64,000 bases of DNA from Apoderus coryli (lineage: Eukaryota > Arthropoda > Insecta > Coleoptera > Attelabidae): contig OU452198.1 of the NCBI GenBank assembly GCA_911728435.2, positions 1,426,001 through 1,490,000 of the forward strand, written 5' to 3'. Positions 35,192 to 45,616 of the stretch are shown one piece after another (the stretch's first letter is position 1; every line of letters begins with the position of its first letter). The translations under genes and the position numbers were made by a program. A model generated the notes under the pieces. That model had not been told where the DNA came from. It saw nothing but the letters and a program-made list of their open reading frames with translations, and made no database searches.

Positions 35192-35857
35192 TAGGTGCGG
35201 AATTTTGTTGAATCGGTTGCCCAATCTTGTTCAGGCCCTGTTATAGATGCTGCTTTATTAAACATTTTGTAAAACATTGATTGTTAAGAATTAATATATT
35301 TATTTATTTATTTTTTGGTATAGATTATTGTTAATTTATTAATGTTTGTTAATAAAGTTTGGTTGGGTACCTATTTCTTTTGTATTTTTATTGTTTTTGC
35401 AAGTGGAAACTGTTATATTTTTGATTGTTATATTAAAACACGAGCGTTTGTTTTAATTATATTTTTTAATTCTAAGTAAAGAATATGTAAAAATACTAAT
35501 AACAAACTGGTAACTTAAATTACACTTAACAACTAAGTAATTATATATTAGAAACAAATCAAAGGGTAATGCCGCCGATACCGCGTACCTAATACGACTA
35601 ATGACAATCTGTTTCTGTCTGATGTCAGATACATAGCGTTCTGTCCTTGAATATATAAAAATGATGTATTACGTGTTGCATACCTAGTGTTCATTCAAGT
35701 AAGTAAAAGCAGAGAATAAAATACATATGCGACATAAACTATTTAAACATTTTTTTTTTTTACAAAAATTACGAAAATGTGGATATTGTGTTAGAAATAA
35801 AAACAAAGATCACTAAATAAAACGATGTATTACAAGATAAAGTATTTCAGCATAAAA
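35192..35857. other. Between convergent genes
   Basis: Contains the poly(A) signal of the upstream zinc-finger gene (35351-35356) and then the 3' flank of the takeout-like gene on the other strand. Nothing else recognised. Confidence 0.6.
35351..35356 (+). terminator. Poly(A) signal AATAAA
   Basis: AATAAA 160 bases after the stop of the PR-less zinc-finger gene, followed by a T-rich tract. Position and strand fit this gene. Confidence 0.6.
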
Positions 35858-38800
35858 TTACAATAAGAACAGTTCTTTAGCAGGTATTTGATTGAAAATC
35901 AACTTCATATAGTCTAATAAAAATTCAGCATAACCCTTTTCTATGCCATCTTTGACATCGTCAAACAGTGCCTTCCATTCCTCGTTAATGACAGCATGGA
36001 TATTGTCGCTCATCAATTTATTCCCGTCAAATAAATTGTTGAAAATGTAATTGCCATGCGTTATTGATAATTTGGTGATGTACGTTTTGGGAATATAGAA
36101 AATTTCGTTCTTTTGATTGGTTTCCTCGAAATGTATGATACTTTTGATTGTTACGCCATCTGTAAAATTACAGTGATTATTTTAGCTCCAGTCTGTACAA
36201 TCTTGTGTTTCACATTTTTAACATTTATTTGCCAATGTGTTTACTAGGAATAAAACAGTTTTTCCGGTTCAAAAACTGGAAAACCTGATACTATTGGCGG
36301 CAATAAGATATTCCACGCTGATCCTATCATTAGGAAAAGAATAAACCTAACAGAAACGCTATAATTTTGTAATTTAAATAAATTCAATGTGTTCTGTTGA
36401 AAAATTAAATAATGTCTAAATGTAGGATACAATGAATTCATAGAATATGGTCCCCTAATGTCAAATATCAGTCCTTTCCTTTTATCACACTCTTGTGTTC
36501 CCGTTAAAAAAGTAATTGACAAGTGCAAAATGAGAAAATTGCACTTTGCCTTTTAAATATATCAATTCTTACCGATTAGTAGAACGTTCGAGAGAAGCGA
36601 GGCACAACTTACCGAATTAACATAGCGTTGCCTCACATCTCTTACTCATTCTACTCTCCCCGGAATTGCTTCCTGGGTCGAGAGATGGAACGAAAACCCC
36701 ATTTTGACAGTTTCACGTTCCTTTTACAACCTGAATAAAAGTGAGTAGGAGTTGATCATGTCAGTTCAGCTAAAACTCTATTAGGACATAAGAGCCATGC
36801 AGCGTTGTCAAACTTTACTCAAATGTATGCGGAACAGTCTATTTACCCTGCATTTTAGTGACAAACTATCAGACTAGCCTACTTACGGATTGAAGTTGAT
36901 AAATAATTTCATTCAGAATTAAAATAATAATTAATTACCAAGCGTTATAACCGAATCGCCTTTTCCATAAACTGGTATTACCATAATTTTACCATTTACA
37001 TCATATTTGGCCTTCTGTATTAATTGGGTATGATAGGTATTGAATTTCAGTACCTTTTTGTTTTTAATAAATCTGTAATTATTGGTAAAAATTAACTTTA
37101 TGAAAACAATGTGTAAAAGAAGTTGTTATTGGACTTTTAGTCTTCGCGTCCGCACTTCAGAGAAATGCCGTTAGATCGTTCCGTACTTGGCGGACGCCTA
37201 AAGTCGTTATTGAGTAAGGGCGGTACTCTGTGACCGTTAATGTGAAAATAATGCCTACATTTTTGACAATTGAACAGAAAGAAATCTCCAACTTACTGTG
37301 TATTATTTACGACGGCTTTACTAAATCCCAATATACTCAAATCGGCATAATTTTGCTGTAAATGTACAGCACCTTTACCCTCACCAATTACCAATTTCTT
37401 TACAGCCAAAGGATCTAACGGAGGTATATTTAATTCAGGAATACCTATAAAATTATGAAAAAAAAATAAGCCCCTATATTTGAGAGTTACTTAATGTTTA
37501 TTGCATAAACAAACCTGGACCCAATAATCCTAAAGCGAGTTCAATTGCCTTATTTAAACAGCCATCAAATTTTTCAATAGGCTCAGTTGTACATTTCGGA
37601 AACGTTGTTGCTGGAAAGTAAATAAACGAATTTTAATGCCTACCAAAAACAATTTGTAGTACTTATGGATAATAAACAATATTTTTACTGCAACTTTTAA
37701 GTGATAGCTTTTTCTTTTTATTTATATTACCAGACCAACTCCACATTTGTCAATAAACATATGTTCACCTGCAAAAATCCTTACTTGTTACAAAATTTGT
37801 CTCCGAAATTTTTAATACTTTCTCTGGTTCAAATATGGCTTTCCCATATATATAGAGGATTACATCAGAAAACATCCAAACTAAGTTTGTTTATTCTCTG
37901 TTATATCGCTGAAAACTGAATGCGCATCTGATTGCGCAACGGAATAAAGGGAAATAGAAACCGCCATTTTGATGTAGTTTTGTTGCCAAGTTATTTCATT
38001 GCCTTCTAATTTTTATACTATAACATGTTCAAAGGACGCATGAAATTAAGATATGCTGGAGTCAAAATATTAGTATAATCTAACATTTGTCTATATCATT
38101 ACGAAAGAGATATGATAAAATTGTTGGTTTTATTACTGCCAAATTATATGTAATTTGAATGGTATATTTGAATACTCAACATATTTTTCATATCTTAAAT
38201 GTGGCAACATTGGCTTTTCCTACATGAAATTTGACATATGCCAGGTTACATCCATATATTTTATATTATTTTCACAATAAGTTGTGTTATTATATTATAC
38301 GGAGAGTTTATGGTAATATTATACAATACAATGACTTGATTTATACCAATTATATTATTATTATTATAACTTTCCCAAAGTAAGCTCATTGAAGTACTTT
38401 TTAAGACTCCCCTGTAGTAGAACATCAAAATGGCCGCCTTTTTTTATTTCTCACTTGAGCGATATATTTCTCTATATATACAGGGTTAGCAAACAGTATG
38501 GAAACCCCTCAATTTATCACGAACGGTAAATGGTATGAAAAAAAGTTTCATATAAAACTTAAAGGGTTTTTTAGGAGCATTTTCTGGCAGTACTTTAAAA
38601 TATACAAGGTGGCCCAACAAAGCGCAGTTGATCAAAGTTGTGATTGTGAACAAAAAACTACAAAATCAATTTCAAGCAAATGTTCGAAATGCATACCATT
38701 AGCGATTTTAAAAAAATTCTTGTTTTTTGTTTCTGTTTTGTTGGTGTGTTGAAGTTGTTTTAGTTGATAATTATTTATGTTGCAATGTTTTTTGAATAAA

Positions 38801-39376
38801 CAATTGTTTTTGATATTTTATTATTTCCATACTCATTCGACCTTATCTTAGATTAGGAAAGGGCCTTATGCTGTAAGGACATTTGACTTAATGTCAACGT
38901 TGAAATAATGACATAAAAGTGCCGTTTGACAGAAATTTCAATAAACATTGAGATTATGTGTTCAAGAAATTGGAAAAAGTCATGTAAATTGAAAAATAAT
39001 TACAAGTCAGTGAATTTTGGCTGCTTTTGCCGGCTAGACATTGGGGAGAGGGAAAGCATCGCCATAATTATTACTACCCCCTAAATATAAGGAACAGTTA
39101 AATCAGCCCATGGATATTGACGACATAAATTTGTTTTTCTTGTTAATCTCAACATTTGTTTGACATCCCTCGTATGATTTCCGTTATTTGTTTGTTTAAT
39201 ATTTGGTAAAATTCTTATAACCGGAATAAATTGTTAAAAATTACTTAAATTTTTGCGCCTGTTCCGATTTATTAATGTAACGTCTACTTACGCAAATGTT
39301 CAGCTTCAGTTTTTGAAAATAAGAAAACAGCAATTAAATTCAACACAAACATTAAATAAATGAAACGCAGAAACAT
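35858..39376 (-). CDS. Takeout/JHBP-family secreted protein
   Basis: Five coding exons on the minus strand: 39376-39292, 37610-37515, 37444-37297, 37072-36939 and 36159-35858. Every intron is GT..AG, phases agree, and the total of 765 bp gives 254 residues, normal for this family. Exon 1 is a signal peptide (MFLRFIYLMFVLNLIAVFLF). Exon 2 has the two N-terminal cysteines (FPKC and FDGCLNKAI) of the conserved disulfide. Then come GIPELNIPPLDPL, KYDVNGKIMVIPVYGKGDS and, in the last exon, THGNYIFNNLFDGNKLMSDN and PAKELFLL. Family members are insect-specific carriers of hydrophobic ligands such as juvenile hormone in haemolymph or sensilla; the ligand here is unknown. Intron 1 (1.7 kb) holds a dispersed repeat. 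The gene converges with the zinc-finger gene ending at 35191. Confidence 0.92.
36580..36780. repeat. Dispersed inverted motif in an intron of the takeout-like gene
   Basis: GAAGCGAGGCACAACTTACC, then AACATAGCGTTGCCTCACATC, then CATGTCAGTTCAGCTAAAAC near 36760. This matches the dispersed motif seen at 22.49, 33.27, 33.71 and 59.77 kb. Confidence 0.55.
37849..38482. repeat. Dispersed 0.55-kb repeat, copy 2 (inverted)
   Basis: Inverted relative to 30229-30772. Ends carry TATATAGAG and the inverse, with GCGATATA beside them. It lies in intron 1 of the takeout-like gene. It is about 90 bp longer than copy 1. Confidence 0.65.
38483..39291. other. Rest of intron 1 of the takeout-like gene
   Basis: Begins CAGGGTTAGCAAACAGTATGG, which looks like a transposon end; a related inverse word (CCATACTCATT) lies near 38825. 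An 84-codon frame at 38498-38752 has no recognisable domain and is not supported as a gene. Confidence 0.4.
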
Positions 39377-39734
39377 ACTTAAATAATTATGATGATAGAT
39401 TTAAGTACAAAATATTTCTATTTATAACGAAAATAATATTTTTGTTTGCTTTTTATATACCAATAATGGTTGCTAATTAAGGTACGAATATTAAGTAGTC
39501 TTAATTTAATTTAAATATATCATTATCACTTTTCATGTAATATGTGTACCGTATCATTAATTTAAGTAAAATGATACTTTAAAACTATTATTATACGGGA
39601 TAGGATGGTTTTTACTTTATTTTCCTAATGTTAAATATTGTTGCATTATGTAGGTCTATTAAAGGCTACATTTTTAAAGTGATTTTAAATATACAGGGTT
39701 TTTCAAAAAGCAGTGGCACATCAAAGTTGTTTTT
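39377..39734. other. Upstream flank of the takeout-like gene
   Basis: Promoter side of the takeout-like gene (minus strand). No TATA box was singled out. Ends in a T run where the second Helentron-type element is inserted. Confidence 0.4.
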
Positions 39735-39895
39735 AGCTCTCCATATCATATATGTAATATATGTATATATGGAGACTATTAGTTTCATGAAAAAAAAAAT
39801 TTTTTTAATTTCACCGGAAATACTTCTTTTTGGTCATTTTATACATAAATAAGTAGTTTTAAAAAAATGTCTGTCTGTCTGTCTGTCTGTCTGTA

Positions 39896-39926
<31 letters not shown>

Positions 39927-42133
39927 ATCCACGAAAACGCAAAAACCGCTTAACAGATTTTAACCAAATTTGGTACAAAAATACTATTGGACATGGCAAG
40001 GAGCTGATTAGATTTTGGGAAACATTGAGCGTAGGCAAAGGGTTTAAAAGAGGGTTCAAAAATTAAAAAAATTCATAGTTCTTAAACTTATCCGAAATAC
40101 TGCATATTTTTTTACGCATTTAATTGAATATAACCTAAAATATTGAACATAAAATATTAGACCACATTGGCGTTCGAAAATAGTGTAAAATGGGGTAAAA
40201 AAGATTAAAAAAAAACGTATTTCTTAAAAATAGCAGAAATATTAACTAGTTATTGATAGTTTTGATAGAATATAACCTATAAAATGTGTCATGAATAACT
40301 TACTTTCATAGGCGTTCGTAAATAGTGGAAAAGGGGTCAAAACATAAAAAATATATATTTCCTAAACTTATTCGAAATATGGAATAATTTTTCATAGTTG
40401 TGATACAATATAAGCTAAAAAATATTCCATAAAAGAATTGGTTCACACAGGCGTTCGAAAATAGTTTAAAAAAGGGTCAAAAACGAAAAAAAAAACGTTT
40501 CCCAAATATACCAGAAAAATTGGCTAATTATATATAGCTTGGATATAAGATAACCTAAAAAATGCAGCATAAAATTTTTATTCACATAGGCGTTCGTAAA
40601 TAGTAGAAAAAGGGGTAAAATAAAAAAAAATTAAAATGTAAAAAATTTTATATTTAACTAGATGAATTGGTGTTAAAAATATACGACAAAAATTAATGTA
40701 CCATAGGCGTCCGTAAAAATTCTATAAAAGGGTCAGAAAAAATTTGTATCCGTGATAACTCAAAAACCACTTAACGGATTGTAACCACATTTGGTACGAA
40801 AATACTACAGGATAATTATAGGTGGTGATTAACATTGAGCGTAGGCAACGGGTTTAAAAGAGGTTTCAAAAATTTAAAAAATCATAGTTCTTAAACTTAT
40901 CCGAAATATTGAATAATTTTTTATAGTTGTGATAGAATATAACCTAAAAAATGTTACATACAAGAATTAGTTCACACAGGCGTTCGAAAATAGTGTTAAA
41001 AAAGGGTCAAAAACGAAAAAAAAATGTTTCCCAAATATACCAGAAAAATTGGCTAATTATATATAGCTTTGATATACGATAACCTAAAAAATGCAGCATA
41101 AAATTTTTATTTACATAGGCGTTCGTAAATAGTAGAAAAAGGGGTAAAATAAAAAAAATTAAAATGTAAAAATTTTTATATTTAACTAGTTGAGTTGGTG
41201 TTAAAAATACACGACACAAATTAATGTTCCATAGGCGTCCGTGAAAATTCTATAAAAGGGTCAGAAAAAATTTGTATCCGTGATAACTCAAAAACCACTT
41301 AACGGATTTTAACCACATTTGGTACGAAAATACTACAGGCTATTTATAGGTGGTGATTAACATTGAGCGTAGGCAAGGGGTTTAAAAGAGGGTTCAAAAA
41401 TTAAAAAAATTATAGTTCTTAAACTTATCCGAAATATTGAATAATTTTTTATAGGTGTGATAGAATATAACCTAAAAAATGTTACATAAAAGAATTAGTT
41501 CACACAGGCGTTCGAAAATAGTCTTAAAAAAAGAGTCAAAAACGAAAAAAAAAATGTTTCCCAAATATACCAGAAAAATTGGCTAATTATATATAGCTTT
41601 CATATAAGATAACCTAAAAAATGCAGCATAAAATTTTTATTTACATAGGCGTTCGTAAATAGTAAAAAAAGGGGTAAAATGAAAAAAAAATTAAAATGTA
41701 AAAAAATTTATATTTAACTAGTTGAATTGGTGTTAAAAATACACGACAAAAATTAATGTTCCATAGGCGTCCGTGAAAATTCTATAAAAGGGTCAGGAAA
41801 AAATTGTATCCTTGATAACTCAAAAACCACTTAACGGATAACCTACAACATGCAGCATAACAATTTTGTTTACATAGGCGTTCGTAAATAGTAGAAAAGG
41901 GAGCAAAATAAATTTTATAATAAAACTAAAAAAAAATCAATTATTTTGCGTACAAGAATTTGGCCTAGATCTGAAATATAAAATATCTGCGTATAAATAG
42001 TGCCTCCAAAGAGAAGAAAAAGGCTGATGTCTAAAACAAAACAAAAATTTAGATAAATGACAAAAAGGTCATAAAATTATTACTTTTACACTTAAATATG
42101 GAGAGCTATTCGTGCCTCGAGGGCAACAGCTAG
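39735..42133 (+). mobile_element. Helentron-associated non-autonomous element, copy 2
   Basis: Starts AGCTCTCCATAT after TTTT and ends with the same hairpin and CTAG before TTTT. The TCTG microsatellite is at about 39870-39928. The body is nearly identical to 15666-18624 but 560 bp shorter, mostly because it has one fewer 531-bp unit: TGATAACTC markers are at 40753, 41281 and 41813. No coding capacity. Identical ends in two unrelated sites fix the element boundaries. Confidence 0.88.
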
Positions 42134-42844
42134 TTTTAATTGAAATGTATATTTTATGCCATTTTTGAATTAATTGCCGAGTGCATCGACAAATTGGTAA
42201 TCCAGTATTAGTTAAGAGGTGGATTAATATTAATCTGTGATTAATTTTTGTGGGATGCATTATTCAATAATATAGCCTGTTTAACTAAACCGCAAATTTA
42301 GGACCAACACTATCTGACAACATTGTTATTATATGTCATTTAAGGTAAACTCTAACTCAAAGTAGAAGAAAAATAAAACAGGTTAGGTATTCTATAATAG
42401 TAAACAGTTTAAATTTAAAAAATAAATGAAGCAGTATAGTAGTAGTGTTTATTTTAATTAATATAAATATTTACAATAATGTTGTATCTAAAGACGCTTA
42501 AGTTTCAAATAAACTTGTGTGCGTCTAATCGACAGCATTTTACAATCCTCATAATAGAATCTATCAGCTACATATTGTCCCCTTTACCTACTACATTTTG
42601 CAACATGTCATACCTAGGTACCATTTACTTTTGGGGTAAATTAGTGATATTATAACATGTTGTAGACTTCACTATGGATCTATATATCTATTCGTTTTAA
42701 TAGATATCTAAGAACTTCTGTGACATCCTACAACTTGTGGATTTAAGAAACCAGTAAAATGGAATCAAGCAAAAGTAAAGGAGTAAAATTTTACACCCAA
42801 CAAATAGACTTTATTATTTAATATATTTCACAAATACCATGATA
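42134..42844. other. Intergenic, no recognised feature
   Basis: AT-rich. No gene, repeat or RNA gene was recognised. Confidence 0.4.
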
Positions 42845-43030
42845 TCATCGAAGATAAAAAACTGATAGGGCAAGCAAGATGTACCGCAGTCTCTTAAATA
42901 GTGGTATCAAAATGTTGGTTCTGATATTAATTTGATGCGGAAACCCGTAATCAATGATCTCTATAAGATCCATGTCATCTACAAATACTTCCCAATCCAA
43001 GTCATTCTCTCTTTCCGTTTGCTTATACAT
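42845..43030 (-). pseudogene. Possible PIF/Harbinger transposase N-terminal fragment
   Basis: The 61-codon frame has WEVFVDDMDLIEIIDYGFPH followed by QINIRTN and FKRLRYI. The pattern DYGFPR...(x)RxN...FxxRFR is typical of the beginning of HARBI1-like nucleases. No DDE core is seen. The match is short, so the call is tentative. Confidence 0.4.
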
Positions 43031-43365
43031 ATATTATTATTTTTACTTATTCCTAATGATATATTCCACTATTAATTAATGTTTCTCCTAGAATAATGTT
43101 TATATAATATGTTTTTGCACTAAAAACATCTGAGTTTAGTTAATGCTTCATTTAATCTGTCATTTTGGGCGGATCAAACTAATACTCAGTACTCAGATTA
43201 GAACATATAAACCATGACTAAAAAACCGTGCACTTCAAATTTCAATTTTAAACTTGTGTTATTGTAAATGGGTGAATTAAAACGTCGGTGCACTCGGCAA
43301 TTCACGCAACAAAACTCAGGCTCTTGGGGCAAATAATAGTGACAAACTATCGGCCTCGTATGAGA
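43031..43365. other. No recognised feature
   Basis: Short intergenic stretch between the Harbinger-like fragment and an inverted-repeat element. Confidence 0.4.
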
Positions 43366-44049
43366 GGTTTCTAGAATGTTTATAGACAATTTTCTATCAG
43401 GAATACATAAGTTGGAACAATGTCATGGTAGGTATGAAACAATGTCAAATCATAGAATAAGGAAGCTACGCTAACAGCTTTCTTATTCTGTGGTAAAATG
43501 TAAGAAAATATATTTTTGCATCTCATAATGAGAGGTGCAATTTGGATTTCAAAATATGAAATTTTGAGTGACTTTTTTAAAAGACATCTAGTGGCTACAG
43601 GTATGAATTAAATTACTAAGGTCGTTGATTGACGGGAATGTAATTTATTGAGTAAAATCTGCATTTAAGGGTAAAATAGTTCATGTCTATCGGATAGGAT
43701 GGCGCTTCTACCAAAAAAACTTATAATATTTTCTAACATTTTCCTTACTTATGGCAAAGATTAATTAATGTACATTAATCTTTGCTTATGGATTCCTGGT
43801 AGAAAATTGGGATCTACAGAAAGTTAAAAGGATATTTTAAAAAAGTATGATGAATAAAAAAAACAGTTTTATCTAAATTAAGGAGTAGAAACCTGCATTT
43901 TCAGCCAAAATAGTGCGTGTCTTTCGAAAAGGATGGCGCTACTGCAAAAATATATTTTCTTACTTTTTACATTGTTCCATGGTACCTACCATGACATTGT
44001 TCCTACTTATGTATTCCTGATAGAAAATTGTCTATAAACATTCTAGAAA
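43366..44049. mobile_element. 684-bp inverted-repeat element
   Basis: Starts TTTCTAGAATGTTTATAGAC and ends with its inverse; the arms match for about 67 bp, through GGAACAATGTCATGGTAGGTA on the left. It contains a tandem-like internal duplication (CAAGGATGGCGCT-type words near 43697 and 43930) and a 30-bp insertion scar at 43755-43784. Non-coding. Confidence 0.7.
43748..43791. mobile_element. 30-bp scar flanked by 7-bp duplication (excision footprint)
   Basis: CTTATGG (43748-43754), then a 30-bp block that begins CAAAGATTAAT and ends ATTAATCTTTG, then CTTATGG again (43785-43791). These ends are the first 11 bases of each TIR of the 11.86-kb element, and the right side matches that TIR for 16 bases with one mismatch (TGTACATTAATCTTTG). 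A related stretch without it (CTACTTATGTATTCCTG, near 44004) acts as an empty site. It looks like what remains after a member of the same family left. Confidence 0.65.
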
Positions 44050-44574
44050 CGCAATTCGCAATTCCTTTTTATCATGTTTTTCGAACACTGATAGGTAATA
44101 TTTGTGGCAAGGTTTTTTTACTGGATTTGGATCTTCTTTCTGTGATGGTCTGGAGACTGGAGACGCAGTTTGTCTAGCAATGCTTCAATGCATGTTGAAC
44201 CTACCAAAAAATTAATAGCACAAAACATAAAAGGTATGTTTTGTGATTAATAGTTTCTCTAGAAAAGGCTTTGCAGTAATTGGGCCAATGGGAGAGGGCA
44301 TCGAAGTACACTATTGTTGATGTGATGGCTAAGTTGGAGCAAATGGATAAGAAATATAGCATTCTTTATGAGAAGTATCAGCAACAAAACAAACCAGGAT
44401 AAATGAAACAGTCTTGCTACCATTGAAAAGAGATTCAATAGAATGAAGCAGAATGACAAGAAAAGTGGAGCAGCGTCTATGCATCAGTGATGAGTCATGT
44501 CTATAGTTTATCACAGAAATTCCTACAGTTGTTCTCTTGGTTTTTTATAATTATACAAACCAAGAGTTAATGCA
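44050..44574. other. Intergenic, no supported gene
   Basis: Short frames exist but none has a recognisable domain or splice support. Confidence 0.35.
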
Positions 44575-44897
44575 ATACCAAGAACGTATACGTATACTTA
44601 ACGTTACAGCCTTCGTATCGTTAAACGTATCATAAATTTAAAGAGCGCATGCGTAGATGTCAAAAGATACGTTTACGTATACGTCATTGACGTTGCCATT
44701 GTGTTTATTATAATATAGTGTGTCAGCGCTTGGGTAGTACATGTCAACTAACAACAGATGGTGCTATCATATACCAGAAATTTATTAATGAACGACTGAA
44801 GTTGATAACGCCGTCTGTTATTAGATGATGGTACTAACCAAGCGCTGACACTATATTATAATAAACACAATGACGTTGCCTTAACTCCCTATTAACG
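44575..44897. mobile_element. MITE copy 2, interrupted by a second MITE
   Basis: Carries AACGTATCATAAATTTAAAG, GCATGCGTAG and ACGTTTACGTATACGTCA words of the MITE at 32687-33205 and ends GCCTTAACTCCCTATT like it. It is interrupted at 44698-44871. Confidence 0.65.
44698..44871. mobile_element. 174-bp MITE with 9-bp duplication
   Basis: Starts ATTGTGTTTATTATAATATA and ends with the inverse; arms of about 34 bp differ by a 2-bp indel (GTGTGTCAGCG against GTGTCAGCG). It is flanked by GACGTTGCC at 44689-44697 and 44872-44880. A 9-bp duplication suggests a Mutator-like or related superfamily. Confidence 0.8.
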
Positions 44898-45616
44898 CGC
44901 GTTGTTTCGTTTATAACAAATGGTGTAAGTAAGCAAGTAAGGTGAGTCTAGTGAATATTTACCAAAGGGATTACAACTAACAAAGAATTTGTTTGCAAAA
45001 CGGAAATTAGAGAACCACGTCAATTTTGTACCAACATTTCATCAACCTGGAAAGTTGTTTCTTAGTTAAACACGATATACAATATTATGTAACTATAGTA
45101 GGTACATTATATTATACATTTCTTTGCTTCCTCAAATCAACAGTCAGAAGTTGGGTTCTAGCATAAAAACCGAACAGCTCAGGTAAGTGTTCGAACAAAC
45201 CTAAGGTAATCCTCTAATGTCAAAAAATGTGAGATCATAATAATTTTTCATTATCATCTCCACGCGTATGTTTGACAATGACATTAACAGACCATGAATT
45301 AGTGAGTAATTTACTATTTTTTTCGAAATTTTAACACTTTATAGATATCGTTTTTAGGGATGGTTTTCAAAAATAAATAAACAAATAAAAATGCAAATAT
45401 CATTTTAATATCGATAAGAATAAAATATTTACATGCGATCTAAAACAAAAATTGTCAATATTATATACAAAAAAGGATAGTCTTAAAAACTATAATCACA
45501 TTGTAATTCTATTATTCACTCTTATTAATGTTCAAGTATCTATAATAATAAGAAAGGCAACACAACAAACTTCCTTATCATTGTAAATATAACAACGGAT
45601 TTTGATATTTCCCCTA
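44898..45616. other. 3' flank of the eight-finger zinc-finger gene
   Basis: Presumed 3' UTR (minus strand) and intergenic sequence. No poly(A) signal on the minus strand could be singled out. Confidence 0.4.

Noticed and set aside
36244..36528. 94-codon minus-strand frame
   Set aside because: It lies in the last intron of the takeout-like gene and does not fit the family; the exon boundaries on both sides are well supported.
38498..38752. 84-codon cysteine-containing frame
   Set aside because: Located in a transposon-like stretch inside an intron; no family resemblance.
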